From assembly GCF_949987535.1 (NCBI RefSeq), contig NC_080077.1, forward strand, positions 37,900,561 through 37,964,560: a stretch of DNA of 64,000 nucleotides, written 5' to 3'. The notes under the pieces are model-generated. The model was given only the letters and a program-made list of their open reading frames with translations. It did no database searches and was not told the origin of the DNA. The position numbers and the translations under genes were made by a program. The DNA comes from Balaenoptera acutorostrata. Its lineage: Eukaryota > Chordata > Mammalia > Artiodactyla > Balaenopteridae. Positions 50,065-62,751 of the stretch are shown here, in pieces. Numbering within the stretch: position 1 is the first letter of the stretch; each line of letters starts with the position of its first letter.

Positions 50065-50720
50065 TCTGTGGGATATGGTAATAGATGTAACGTGGTGAAA
50101 AGGATGACAAAAAGGAACTGAATATGGCTCCAAAGGGTTTTTTTTCCTCTTAGGTAAACCTGATTTCATACAAGTCAATTTTAATGCCTTTCAAAGATGG
50201 GAATGTGTGGTAACCCAGTTTAGTTATTTTTTCATTTTACAATTAAAAAAAAAAAGTTTCTTTTATTTTCAGTGTCATTTTAAAAGTTCTAATGTTAGTC
50301 ATCGAAATCAGTAATTCTTATGAGAAATGTGAGTAGGTTGTGACTCATAAATACATTTTTAAGATTGTGCTTCCGATTTGTATGCTGTTATTCTATTATC
50401 AGATTCTATTGATACGATTCTGTCTGTGGGTTGTGGCGGAGAGTTCTAGTGCTTTTTTCCTCCTTTCCTTTAACTTCATGTAACAGTCTTACTATGCCTA
50501 TGCCTCACCAGCTGACTCAGTGCTTCCTTCTTTACATCAAATAGTCAAGTTAGAGAATTCGTCAGTATGTTTAACATGATTATCCAACTTGCTCTGTGAT
50601 GCATGACATTTGTTACTTAATTACTTGCTTCCAGATTTAGGCATGACTAAGAGATATTGTGAAATTACAACTCAACAACGCTTTATGGGACAGGTGTTCC
50701 CACACCTAAGAGACTATCCA
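50065..50720. other. Non-coding DNA, nothing recognised
   Basis: AT-rich sequence with no recognised gene or repeat. Confidence 0.4.
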
Positions 50721-50723
50721 GCA

Positions 50724-50775
50724 TCGAGCCAGCACCTCACAAAATGGCGTCGAGCCAGCACTTCTCAAAATGGCG
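50724..50775 (+). promoter_or_regulatory. Tandem 26-bp duplication carrying two YY1-like AAAATGGCG motifs
   Basis: Two 26-bp units (50724-50749 and 50750-50775) differ at two bases. Each starts TCGAGCCAGCAC and ends CAAAATGGCG, close to the YY1 consensus (AAGATGGCGGC). CpG dinucleotides are unusually frequent for this AT-rich flank. Regulatory function is inference only. Confidence 0.4.
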
Positions 50776-50779
50776 TCGG

Positions 50780-52272
50780 TGGATGAAATTCTGCAGGCAG
50801 GTGGAGACGCGATCTGTTGACCTCTAATTGTCCCAGTGAGTCACGAATCTGCAAAACCTCTCAGACCCTGGGCTCTAGAGACTATTTATGCTATTATTTT
50901 AAGAATCCTTTAAAATTCATAGGGACTATGAAGTAATAAAATTAGGGTAAATTTCAATATTACTAGTGATAAATAACTGTCAACGAACTTGAATCAAACA
51001 AGACTTAAGTCAGGGAAAAGACCTTCTTTTTTTCCTGCTAGAAAATGTTATGATTAATAAAGTATTTTAAAGTCTAGATATAATTCCTACTTTTTATGTT
51101 CCCTAAAATGCAGCAGTGAAGACTCAGAGTATATAATCATTCACTTTTTAATATATAATATTCATTTGAAAGACAAATAAAAGTTAAAACTAGGAACTTG
51201 GAAATTCAAGTTTACTTCAATTGTTTACTGAACAGTTATGTTAAAATCAGATTATGAAGAAGTCAAAGTATATCACCCTCCTGGCTACGGAGGATTATGA
51301 CTGTTGATTTTATGCCATTTTTCTCTAATTCCAAAGCAGCCAGATTATTTTTGCTAAGGTTAGATTTGGAAAAATATTGTGAAGTGAACAATGTGTGTGT
51401 TGGTGTACCTTGCCTTGCTCATGGTGTAAATGGTAGGATCTTATGCCAGATCAAATTCATCTGGCAAGACTCAAAACATTCCCTTATCATTCACTTCATC
51501 AAAACTTAACCTTACCTATGTCCAGTTCCCTCAGACCTTTGTGTTGCCCTCAAAATCACAAGGGGTAATTATTATCATTAATAATAATATCACTTATCTA
51601 TAGCATGATTCACAACATATTTTCACATGCATTAACTCATCCGATTCTTCAACATTGTACAATAGGAATGTCTAATACACATAAACCAGCAAACTACCGA
51701 AAGCCACTTGTAGAGCTTTCAAGCAAAGAATGGTTTTTATATTTTTAAGGAGCTATAGAAGAAATAAAAGGGGCCATGAAGCAGAATGTTGCCCACAAAG
51801 TCTACAATATTTACAGTCACTTTACAGGTAAAGTTTCCCTATCTCTGGATCAGCATTATAACATTCATTAACAGATGACTAAACAGAGACAAAGCTACAT
51901 ATAGGTTAAAAGCTAGAAGCCTTTGACTTTAAATCTATTTTTAACAATGCCAAGAAACTAGTGTGCTCTGTCTCTCCCTTTCTTTTTTAATTTTATTTTT
52001 GGTTGGACACAGGCAAATTTATTTTGTTTTGATAGCTATCCCTTTTAATATGTATTAGAAAATACGTACTTAGCACATCAAACCCATGGTTTCACGGTAA
52101 TCGCTACTCAGGATGAAATTGAAGTAGATAACTATATTAGACCTAAGACAACCTCAAGAAAAATATTGAATAAATAGTACAGGAAGGAAATTTGGAAGTA
52201 TCTATTAAAAACAAAAATATAAATAACCTACGATTCTGCAATTCAACTTGTAGGAATCAACCCTCAGTAAAT

Positions 52273-52275
<3 letters not shown>
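50780..52275. other. Non-coding DNA, nothing firmly recognised
   Basis: No gene was found. A possible MIR trace ('acatattttcacatgcatta', 'actcatccgattcttcaac') lies at about 51610-51655. Confidence 0.35.

Positions 52276-52306
<31 letters not shown>
52276..52306. repeat. (CA)15 microsatellite
   Basis: An uninterrupted CA run. A short CT-rich run (CTTTCTTTCTCTCTCTCTCT) follows at about 52551-52573. Confidence 0.96.
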
Positions 52307-52308
<2 letters not shown>

Positions 52309-52309
52309 C

Positions 52310-53635
52310 GCTCCTGCGTAGTATCCTATAACAGCAAAAACAGAAAAGTCTTACTGTCTATCACATGAGAAATGGGTAAATAAAATGTGGCAGGGTCACA
52401 TCATGGCAATCTACATAACAATTACAAAGGATGAACTGCATCTACACTTAGCAACATGCTAGATCTCAAAAACATTGCTAAGCAAAGAAAGAAAATTGCA
52501 GAACGATTCAATTTACCATCTGCATTAAACACATTATTTTCAATGAACTCCCTTTCTTTCTCTCTCTCTCTCTGTTTCTTTTGCTTAGAAAGGAGTGAGA
52601 ACGAGTACTCCCTTCTCACTAACCACAGCCTGAGACCCTGCTGACCTCACCCTCCTTACTTATCTGTCTCTTTGAATCTGTAGTAGGGTGAAGGCAATGA
52701 AATAGTAGGGATAAACAAGACAAGGAGAGAAGAAAGGACAGGCATATGGGAGAGTTGTATTATTTTAGAACAGGAATAAAATAAAAATTCCCAAACAGAA
52801 TAAGAGTGCTACTTTCCCTTGCTCTCCCTGAATTCAAATGTGTCATGAGGGCATGAGCAATTAATAAGAAATATGAGAAGTAGAAAGATGAAGAATGAGT
52901 ACTTACACTTATTTTGTACCAAGAACTTTAGGATGTGTTTTTCTTTTTTTAACATCATCTAACTTAATTCTTAATTTATCCAGTATTATCCTATGTATAA
53001 CAACTACTCAGGAACCCTCTCTGATTCTTAGCAGCTCAGGAAATAACACAGCCCTAAAGACATCCAACAGAGGGATAGAGTAGATAGAGTTAATAATATG
53101 TAGTGACATACCACAGAAATATAATCCCTAGGGTATGATACAAATAGCTTTTATTGGACATGTAACATCAGGAAACTTTGTCTAATGCCCATTTGTGCTA
53201 ATGTTTAAATCACGTAATCATTTGGTCTTCAATTTCTAATCTGCAAAATTAGAGGGTTTATCTGGATACTTGAATCTGTTCCATCTCTAAGGCCTGTAAG
53301 TCTGAAATGCCTCCACTGGCTAAACTGTAGAGAATGACATCCTTCCAAGTCCAAAATATACCATTAGTTAAAACAATAAAATGTTGCAAGGGAATTGTAT
53401 CATGACTTTGATTCTCCTGAAGGCTCTGAAAATAAACTGAGATTGAGTTCAATATGAAATAAAACTTTTTGAAATACCTACTTTCTTTGACATTTTAGAC
53501 ACTATTATTGGACTTTTTTCTCCTAGAGACTTAACAGTTCTATATGATTCTAAAATTTCAAAAACTGACAATCAAGTTCTGCTTCTATAGTCACGTAAGT
53601 TCTTAGGGGACTGACTCTCCCTCATGTAACAGATA
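52310..53635. other. Non-coding DNA with a possible MIR trace
   Basis: A possible antisense MIR ('gagtacttacacttattttg', 'catctaacttaattcttaat') lies at about 52895-53000. Otherwise nothing was recognised. Confidence 0.35.
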
Positions 53636-53639
53636 TAAA

Positions 53640-54490
53640 CTCTGAATCAAAACCAAAAATAAAACAAACAACAACACACAGACCAAAAAACAAAAACAAT
53701 TACTGAAAGCTCTGCACAGTGAGCAAAAGCAGACAGATTCTGGAGGCGAGTCAACCTTGAAAGAAGGAATTGGCTCAGGATGAGTCTCCTGTTTCTATAG
53801 CTTTATCCCTAGGACAGACCATGGTCTGCGCTGCACAGGGTGGCAGGAAACATGTTAGAAAACTCAGAAGCTTGAATGAAACTCAGAGGTTTGAATGACT
53901 GGAGGAGAGTTTGGACAACATCAGCTGCCAGAAAGTAAGGGGGGAATCTCATAAAGAGAGAGCCAGTAGGGTAAGCCACAAACTCTATGTATTAGTTCTG
54001 CCAGAATCTCTGGCTGACCCTGAAACACACATGAATGGGGCACACTGTAAGCAGTCCAGCTAAGGATAAAATAGTTAAAATGAGATGAAAGCTGCTACAA
54101 AGAGACAACATTTGTAGTTTAAATCCAGCCAAGTTAATTGCTTGTTCAAACAAAATCAATAAGCAGTTACAAATAGCTAAATCCAAATATCATTAAATAT
54201 CAACAATTTGGAGAAGTATAGAGAATTGAGAAACCTACAACATATCATTCCCAATGTCCAGCATACAATCCAAAATTATTTGACATGAATAACAAGGAAA
54301 ATATGACCCATTTGCATAAGACAAAACATCAACAGAGAGCAAACACAAAATAACCCAGATGTCAGAATTAGCAGACAAGGACATTTAAAGCAGATATTAT
54401 AATTATGCTCAATGAGGTAAAGGAAAATCTTCTCATAATGAATTTTAAACTCTCAGCAAATGTACAGAAACTACAAAATAGAACCAAATG
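53640..54490 (+). repeat. Old L1 5' region, host of the nested young L1
   Basis: 'gtcagaattagcagacaagg', 'acatttaaagcagatattat' and 'caatgaggtaaaggaaaatc' are the region just before and at the start of ORF1 of an L1M element, in sense orientation. It stops abruptly at 'tagaaccaaatg' (54490), where the young L1 starts. Confidence 0.75.
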
Positions 54491-55394
54491 GAGATTGGTT
54501 CAAGATGGCAGAGTAGAAGGACATGCTCTCACTCCCTCTTGCAAGAACACCAGAATCACAACTAACTGCTGAATAAACATTGACAAGAAGACACTGGAAC
54601 TCACCAATAATAATACCCCACATCCAAAGACAAAGGAGAAGCCACAATGATATGGTAGGAGGGGCACAATCACAATAAAATCAAATTCCATAACTACCAG
54701 TTGGGTGACTCACAAACCGGAGAACACTCATACCACAGAAGTCCAACCACAGGAGTAAAGGTTCTGAGCCCCAAGTCAGGCTTCCCAATCTGGGGGTCCA
54801 GCAATGGGAGGAGGAATTCCTAGAGAATCAGATTTTGAAGGCTAGTGGGATTTGATTGCAGGACTTCGACAGGACTGGGAGAAACAGAGACTCCACTCTT
54901 GGAGGGAACGCACAAAGTGGTGTGCGCATCGGGACCCAGGGGAAGGAGCAGTGACCCCATAGGAGACTGAACCAGACCTACCTGCTAGTGTTGGAGGGTC
55001 TCCTGCAGAGGCAGGGGGTGGCTGTGTCTCACTGTGAGGACACGGCCACTGGCAGCAGAAGTTCTGAAAAGTACTCCTTGGCGTGAGCCCTCCCAGAGTC
55101 TGCCATTAGCCCCACCAAAGAGCCTGGTTAGGCTTCAGTGTTGGGTCACCTCAGGCCAAACAACCAACAGGGAGGGAACCCAGCCCCACTCATCAGCAGA
55201 CAAGTGGATTAAAGTTTTACTGAGCTCTGCCCACCAAAGCAACAGCTAACTCTATCCACCACTAGTCCCTCCCATCAGGAAATTTGCACAAGCCTCTTAG
55301 ATAGCCTCATCCACCAGAGGGCAGACAGGAGAACCAAGAACTACAATCCTGCAGTCTGTGGAACAAAAACCACATTCACAGAAAGATAGACAAG

Positions 55395-56299
55395 ATGAAA
55401 AGGCAGAGGGCTATGTACCAGATGAAGGAACAAGATAAAACCCAGGAATAACAACTAAATGAAGTGCAGATAGGCAACCTTCCAGAAAAAGAATTCAGAG
55501 TAAAGATAGTGAAGATGCTCCAGGACCTCGGAAAAAGAATGGAGGAAAAGATCGAGAAGATGCAACAAATGTTTAACAAAGATCTAGAAGAATTAAAGAA
55601 CAAACAAACAGAGATGAACAACACAATAACTGAAGTGAAAACTACAGTAGAAGGAATCAATAGCACAATAACTGAGGCAGAAGGACGGATAAGTAACCTG
55701 GAAGAGAGAACGGTGTAATTCACTCCTGCAGAACAGAATAAAGAAAAAAGAATGAAAAGAAATGAAGACAGCCTAATAGACCTCTGGGACAACATTAAAT
55801 GCAACAACATTCGCATTATAGGGGCCCCAGACGGAGAAGAGAGAGGAAAGGACCAGAGAAAATATTTGAAGAGATTATAGTTGAAAACTTCCTTAACATG
55901 GGAAAGGAAATAGCCACCCAAGTCCAGGAAGTGCAGCGAGTCCCATACAGGATAAACCCAAGGAGAAACACGCCAAGACACATAGTAATCAAATTGGCAA
56001 AATTAAAGACAAAGAAAAATTATTGAAAGCAGCAAGGGAAAAATGACAAATAACATACAAGGGAACTCCCATAAGGTTAACAGCTGATTTCTCAGCAGAA
56101 ACTCTACAAGCCAAAAGGGAGTGGCATGATATGCTTAAAGTGATGGAAGGGAAGAACCTACAACCAAGATTACTCTACCCAGCAAGGATCTCATTCAGAT
56201 TCAATGGAGAAATCAAAAGTTTTACAGACAAGCAAAAGCTAAGAGAATTCAGCACCACCAAAACAGCTCTACAACAAATGCTAAAGGAACTTCTCTAAG
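55395..56299 (+). pseudogene. L1 ORF1 (RNA-binding protein), interrupted
   Basis: L1 ORF1 protein is a trimeric coiled-coil RNA-binding chaperone. The start ATG (55395) is followed by a stop at codon 19 (TAA 55449). The frame then continues as a heptad-rich coiled coil at 55464-55718 (many K/E/L/I/M, for example MLQDLGKRMEEKIEKMQQMF). Past another stop (TAA 55716) the RRM part follows, with NIRIIGAPDG-like text near 55808, and a C-terminal part with further stops. The product would be truncated. Confidence 0.85.
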
Positions 56300-56356
56300 T
56301 GAGAAACACAAGAGAAGAAAAAGACCTACAAAGACAAACCCAAAACAAATAAGAAA

Positions 56357-58615
56357 ATGGTCGTAGGAACATACATATCGATAATTACCTTAAACGTGAA
56401 TGGATTAAATGCTCCAACCAAAAAACACAGGCTTGCTGAATGGATACAAAAACAAGACCCATATACATGCTGCCTACAAGACACCCACTTCAGACCAAGG
56501 GACACATACAGACTGAAAGTGAAGGGATGGAAAAAGATATTCCATGCAAATGGAAACCAAAAGGAAGCTGGAGTAGCAATACTCATATCAGATAAAATAG
56601 ACTTTAAAATAAAGATTGTTACAAGAGACAAGGAAGGATACTACATAATGATCAAGGGATCAATCCAAGAAGAAGATATAAGAATTATAATATATATGCA
56701 CCCAACATAGGAGCACCTCAATACATAAGGCAACTGCTAACAGCTATAAAAGAGCAAATCGACAGTAACACAATAATAGCAGGGGACTTTGTAACACCTC
56801 ACTTACACCGATGGACAGATCATCCAAAATGAAAATAAATAAGGAAACAGAAGCTTTAAATGACACAATAGACCAGATAGATTTAATTGATATTTATAGG
56901 ACATTCCATCCCACAACAGCAGATTACACTTTCTTCTCAAGTGCGCACGGAACATTCTCCAGGATAGATCACATCTTGATTCACAAATCAAGCCTCAGTA
57001 AATATAAGAAAATAGAAATCATATCAAGCATCTTTTCTGACCACAATGCTATGAGATTAGAAATGAATTACAGGGGAAAAAACGTAAAAAACACAAACAC
57101 ATGAGGGTTAATAGTACATTAGTAAATGACCAAGAGATCACTGAAGAAATCAAAGAGGAAATCAAAAAATGCCTAGAGACAAATGACAATGAAAACATGA
57201 CAATCCAAAACCTATGGGATGCAGCAAAAGCAGTTCTAAGAGGGAAGTTTATAGCTATACAAGCCTACCTCAAGAAACAAGAGAAATCTCAAATATATAA
57301 TCTAACCTTACACCTAAAGGAACTAGAGAAAGAAGAACAAACAAAACCCAAAGTTAGCAGAAGGAAAGAAATCATAAAGATCAGAGCAGAAATAAATGAA
57401 ATATTAACAAAGAAAACAATAGCAAAGGTCAATAAAACTAAAAGCTGCTTCTTTGAGAAGATAAACAAAATTGATAAACTATTAGCCAGTCTCACCAAGA
57501 AAAAGAGGGAGAGGACTCAAATCAATAAAATCAGAAATGAAAAAGGAGAAGTTACAACAGACACCGCAGAAATACAAAGCATCCTAAGAGACTACTGTAA
57601 GCAACTCTATGACAATAAAATGGACAACCTGGAAGAAATGGATAAATTCTTAAAGAGGGATAACCTTCCAAGACTGAACCAGGAAGAAATAGAAGATATG
57701 AACAGATCAATCACAAGTAATGAAATTGAAACTGTGATCAAAAATCTTCCAACAAACAAAAGTCCAGGACCAGATGGCTTCACAGGTGAATTCTATCAAA
57801 CATTTAGAGAAGAGCTAACACCTATCCTTCTCAAACTCTTCCAAAAAATTGCAGACGAAGGAACACTCTCAAACTCATTCTATGAGGCCACCATCACCCT
57901 GATACCAAAACCAGACAAAGACACTACAAAAACAGAAAATTACAGACCACTATCACTGATGAATATAGATGCAAAAATCCTCAACAAAATACTAGCAAAC
58001 AGAATCCAACAACACATTAAAAGGATCATACACCATGATCAAGTGGGATTTATCCCAGGGATGCAAGGATTCTTCAATATACGTAAATCAATCAATGTGA
58101 TAAACCATATTAACAAATTGAAGAATAAAAACCATATGATCCTCTCAATAGATGCAGAAAAAGCTTTTGACAAAATTCAACACCCATTTATGATAAAAAC
58201 TATCCAGAAAGTGGGCATAGAGGGAACCTACCTCAGCCTAATAAAGGCCATATACGACAAACCCACAGCAAACATCATTCTCAACGGTGAAAAACTGAAA
58301 GCATTTCCTCTAAGATCAGGAATGAGACAAGGATATCCACTCTCACTACTATTACTCAACATAGTTTTGGAAGTCCTAGCCACGGCAATCAGAGAAGAAA
58401 AAGAAATAAAAGGAATACAAATTGGAAAAGAAGAAGTAAAACTCTCACTGTTTACAGATGACATGATACTATACATAGAGAATCCTAAAGATGCCACCAG
58501 AAAACTACTAGAGCTAATAAATGAATTTGGTAAAGTTGCAGGAAACACAATTAATGCACAGAAATGTCTTGCATTCCTATACACTAATGATGAAAAATCT
58601 GAAAGATTTTGTTAA
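56357..58615 (+). pseudogene. L1 ORF2 5' part (endonuclease and RT core), broken and 3'-truncated
   Basis: The endonuclease begins at ATG 56357 (SIITLNVNGLNAPTK region) and the frame is lost near 56690-56810. A second frame (56811-57104) and then 57101-58615 carry the rest. The [13 protein letters not shown] segment (near 57760) and the RT active-site motif are visible, but FADD reads FTDD (near 58452): both aspartates are kept while the alanine has changed. Translation stops at 58615, just past the junction with older L1. No cysteine-rich end is present. It is non-functional. Confidence 0.88.
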
Positions 58616-58620
58616 AGATT

Positions 58621-60290
58621 TTTGTTAAATTTAACAAAAAATATCAAAGACCTCTACATTGAAAATTACAGAATACTGCTGATGGAAATTAAAGAAAAGC
58701 TGAATAAATGGAGAGATAAACCATGTTCATGAATTGGAAGACTCAGTATTATTAAGAAGTTAATTCTCCTCAATGGATCTATAGACAATACAATTCCAAT
58801 CATAAACCCAAAGTCTTTGTTTTGACTAAAAATTAACAAATTGATTTAAAAATTTATATGTAAATGCAAAAGATATGAATATCTAAAGCAATCTTGGAAA
58901 AGAAAAACAAAATTGGAGGACACATATTTCCTGACTTCATGACTCACATAACTTCATGACACTTCATAAATTAAGATGGTGTGGTATCGGCATAAGGATA
59001 AACCAACAGAGTAAATGAACAGAACGAACACCTCAGAAATAAGCCCATGATTTATACAGTCACGTGATTTTTTAACAAAATTCCCAAACCAATATACTGA
59101 AGAAAAGACGGTATTTTCAATAAATTGTGCTGGAATAACTAGATATACATTTGGAAAAAATGAAATTTGACCCCTACTCTCATGTCATACATGATAATTA
59201 ATTGGAAATGGCTCTTAGACCTGAGTACAAAAGCCTTAATCATTGGGCTTTTAAGGAAATCATAGGAGAATATTTTTGTGACTTGAACATAGGCAAAGAT
59301 TTCTTAGATTATGAAAAAACAATAACTATAAAAAATGAATTGCTAACTCTCAATTTATCAAACTTAAGACTTCTCATCGAAAGACACACATGAGCCATCA
59401 AACTGAAGTCTGGGAGAAAATATTTTAAAGACATGTATCTGATAATAATAGACTGGTACCCAAGTTGTAAAAATAACTCCTATGACTTGATAATAAGAAG
59501 GTCAAACAATCCAATAAAAAGTGGGCAAAGAATTTGAAGAGAAAATTTCACAAAAGAGATATATGAATGACCAATAAGCACAGGAAAAAGTGTGTGCATC
59601 ATTAGTTGTCAGGGAAATGCAGATTAAAACTTCACGGAAATATGTCTACATAATCATGAGAGTGGCTAGAATTAAAAAGACTAATAATACTAAATGTTGG
59701 TGAGGAAGTTACATGAGTGGAATTCTCATACATACTTGGTGGTAATGTACAAAGGTATAACTACTTCATAAAAAGTTATGTTAATTTACTATAAAGCTAA
59801 ACATTTTCCTATTCTATGACCCAGTACTTCCAATCTTAGATATTTACCCAAGAGAAACAGAAGCAAATGTCTAGATAAAGACTAGCACATTCATAATAGT
59901 AAAAAAACTTGAAGTATAAAGGAATGTATTTTAAAATCTATGGCATATTTATATAATATAAATTTTAAAATAAAAACATAAAGAATGAACTATTGATACA
60001 CACATTAACATAGATAAATTTTTTTAATATACTGAGAGACACTTTACACAAAAAAGTACCTACTGTATTATTTCATTTATATGAAGTTCTACAACAGGCA
60101 AATCTAATACAGAGTAGAAAACAAATCCGAACACTAGTTGCCTTTTGGGATAGAGGAAGAGATTGCTTGGGAAGAAGCATGAGGAAATTTTCTAAGGGGA
60201 TGGTAATGTCTTGGTAAAGGGTTGGATTATACCAGTATATACATTTGTCAAAGCTCAGAAATAAAAAGTGACTGTAAATAAATTTTGAAC
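58621..60290 (+). repeat. Old L1 3' half (ORF2 end and 3'UTR), continuing the host element
   Basis: From about 58624 the text is a much more diverged L1: 'tttaacaaaaaatatcaaag', 'acctctacattgaaaattac', 'agatggtgtggtatcggcat', 'tcaataaattgtgctggaat', through 'gaactattgatacacacatt' to the 3'UTR. Stops and frameshifts are abundant. It is in the same orientation as 53640-54490 and probably the other half of the same L1M. Confidence 0.75.
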
Positions 60291-60399
60291 TCTAAATATG
60301 CAAGCTTAAGCATTTGAGGGAAATGTATAAATGTCAGTAATTTACTTTGAATTGCATCAGAAACATAAGAGCAATTAACAAATGGATAGAAAGGTGGCT

Positions 60400-60535
60400 A
60401 GACAAATAGGTATGTGATAAAACAAGCATAATAAAATGTCAACGGTAGAATCTAGGTGGTGGGTACGTGGGTGTTCACTGTTATATTCTTTCAAATTAGA
60501 AAAGTTTCATAATAAAATGTTAGAAAAAAAATCAT
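60400..60535 (+). repeat. L1M 3'-terminal fragment
   Basis: 'gaatctaggtggtgggtacg', 'tgggtgttcactgttatatt' and 'aaaagtttcataataaaatg' are a typical old L1 3' end. It may be the end of the preceding element. Confidence 0.6.
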
Positions 60536-60790
60536 AACCAGGAATTATATTGTGGGAATGACCAAGAGTTTGTCTTATTTAAAATTCTTGAGTTTACTTA
60601 AAGGCACTTTGGAAAGTCTCTTTATATCCCAGGCATCTACTTGAGGGAAAATTAAATTCCATATTAATCTACAGAATCTTAAAGTTAATTCTAATGGTAT
60701 TTTTCTAAAATTATGAACAAACTCCTCAGTAATTTACAGGTAAAAACAAAATGAATGTTTTATAAAAGAGAGAGGAATGTACAAACAAGA

Positions 60791-61116
60791 TGCTATAGAC
60801 TGCATGTTTGTGGCTCTTCAAAATTCATATGCTGAAATCTATTCTCCCAGTGTGATAGTATTTGGAGGTGGGGCCTTTGGGAGCCCTCATGAATGGGATT
60901 ATGGAAGAAATCCTAGAGAGCTGTCTTGCCCTTTCCACCACCTGAGGTTATAGTGAGAAGACAGCCATCTATAAACCAGGAAACAGGTTCTCACCAGACA
61001 CAGAATCTGCAGGTGCCTTGATCTTGGACTTCTCAGTCTCTGGAAATGTGAGAAATATATTCCCATTGTTTATAATCTATGGTATTCTGTTATGGTAGCC
61101 TGAATGGACTAAGACA
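60791..61116 (+). repeat. ERVL-MaLR solo LTR (MST/MLT1-like)
   Basis: Starts TGCTATAGACTGCATGTTTG, then 'aaaattcatatgctgaaatc', 'gtatttggaggtggggcctt', 'gatcttggacttctcagtct', and ends 'ggtagcctgaatggactaag'. No internal region is present. Confidence 0.85.
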
Positions 61117-61119
61117 CTA

Positions 61120-62055
61120 GGCCTAATTGCTTTGTATAGAAATTTAGACTTAATCCAGAAATTTAAGAAAACTTGAGAAGATGGGCTCTGGGAGAAGTGT
61201 GTCCAGACAGGCTCCCATAAGAAGAGAAAGCACAGAGCCCCTGATAGGCATTGTCCAGTAACAACTGTCTTCTTGCTGTATTTGGCTAGCTACAGGAATT
61301 TAGACATGAAAGATATTCTGTTTTTTAAAATATAAATGTTTTAATAATTGCATCTGTGCAGCTCCTTTGACCACTTTCCAGGAAAAAGGAATTTTCCAGC
61401 TATTACTAAACTATCTTACTATTAGCCTTGAATCAGAAGACAATAAATGATCTACTAAACAGATGGCATAGGCCCACAGCACATCTCCAATGCCTGAGCA
61501 GTCACAGGAGCATTTTCAGTGGAATCAAACCAACATTCACCATGGTGCTGCTGCTGACTTTAGATACATTTTTTTCTCCAAATACATATTTCCTGGAAAA
61601 TTTTTAACTGTATTACATTGCATTTTAGTATTTATCAATAGCATCCTATTGTTAGTTTTAGGGAAAGAAAAGTTTAATGAGTTGGAATAATTGTGTTTTT
61701 GGCTAAGCAAAGAGTCCCCTTATTTTTCCTGCCCTCTCTAGCTTGATTTGAAGTTATTCTTGGGTTGTATTAATATTCGCTTTCACAGCAAAAAGATTAC
61801 AACTTGCTGAAGACTCAGATGATGGTTAGCATTTTTAGCAATAAAGTATTTTTTAAATTTAGGCACATACATTAATTTTTTTAGACATAAAGCCATTGCA
61901 CACTATAGACTACAGTATAGCGTAAACATAACTTTTATATGTACTAAGAAGCCAAAAAATTAGTAGATTCTCTTAATTGCTATATTTGCTTTATTGTGGT
62001 GGTCCGGAACTGAGTCGGCAATATCTCTGACATATGCCTGTATTGTCCCCTCAGT
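61120..62055. other. Non-coding DNA, nothing recognised
   Basis: No gene or confident repeat was recognised. Confidence 0.4.
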
Positions 62056-62059
62056 AGTG

Positions 62060-62470
62060 AATGTGTGTTGATTGTTTGATGGTGGTCCATGCAAGGGGAG
62101 ATGCCCTCTAGACAGCTGGAAATATGGAACTACTCTGCTGTGAGGAACAGGGCATTCAGATTGGGATGATCACATAGGGATAAAGCTATGGGGAAAAACT
62201 CTCATGGACAGTTGGGTGTGGAGAGAAAAGAGCAAAGAGGCCTAGCCAGGAACTCTGTGGAGGTAAAGTAGGAGAGGTAAGAAGCAGAATAGGAACAAAC
62301 TCACTTGGTATAAGAGAGCTGTTGGGAAGGGGGAAGTAGGATATAAAGGAGGCTAGGATTTTACAGAGTAATTAATAGTGAATTGGCCAGAAGAAATAGT
62401 TTCACTAAAGCTGTGGGATCAAATCCTGATTACAAAGAGTCTGGAACAGGGAGAGTGTTTAGCCATATTT
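62060..62470 (-). repeat. L2-like fragment (antisense)
   Basis: 'ctctagacagctggaaatat', 'gggataaagctatggggaaa' and 'agagcaaagaggcctagcca' resemble antisense L2 internal text. Confidence 0.4.
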
Positions 62471-62751
62471 TTGGCATTAAAAATTCCTTCTTTACTTCCT
62501 TAGCAAGCAAAATATTGAATAAATTATTGTGATTTAATGGACTAAGTTGTCTGACCTGGTTTTCCAGAAGGAACATCCACACAAATGTATTTCTATTTCC
62601 TTAGATTTATTGGTTCCAACTGTAATTGTATCTGGATGTTCTCCATTTATCTGTGCTTTATGCATTTCCTTTCTTGATAGCCTCATACTTTTTACTGCCT
62701 TTCCTTTTGCCTCTAGACCACTCCTGAAGTCATTTTAAAATGCCAAGTGGG

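Larger units (their letters stand above)
54491..58620 (+). mobile_element. Young L1, complete 5' end, 3' end missing
   Basis: The element starts GAGATTGGTTCAAGATGGCA with a YY1-type motif at 54501-54509, as L1 promoters do. A 5'UTR of about 0.9 kb, ORF1 and ORF2 up to the RT core follow. It then stops near 58612-58620 without RT end, 3'UTR or poly-A and passes directly into older L1 sequence. Target-primed reverse transcription starts at the 3' end, so a copy lacking it must have lost it later. Confidence 0.9.

Noticed and set aside
55376..55981. 201-codon minus-strand frame
   Set aside because: Antisense shadow of the L1 ORF1 region.
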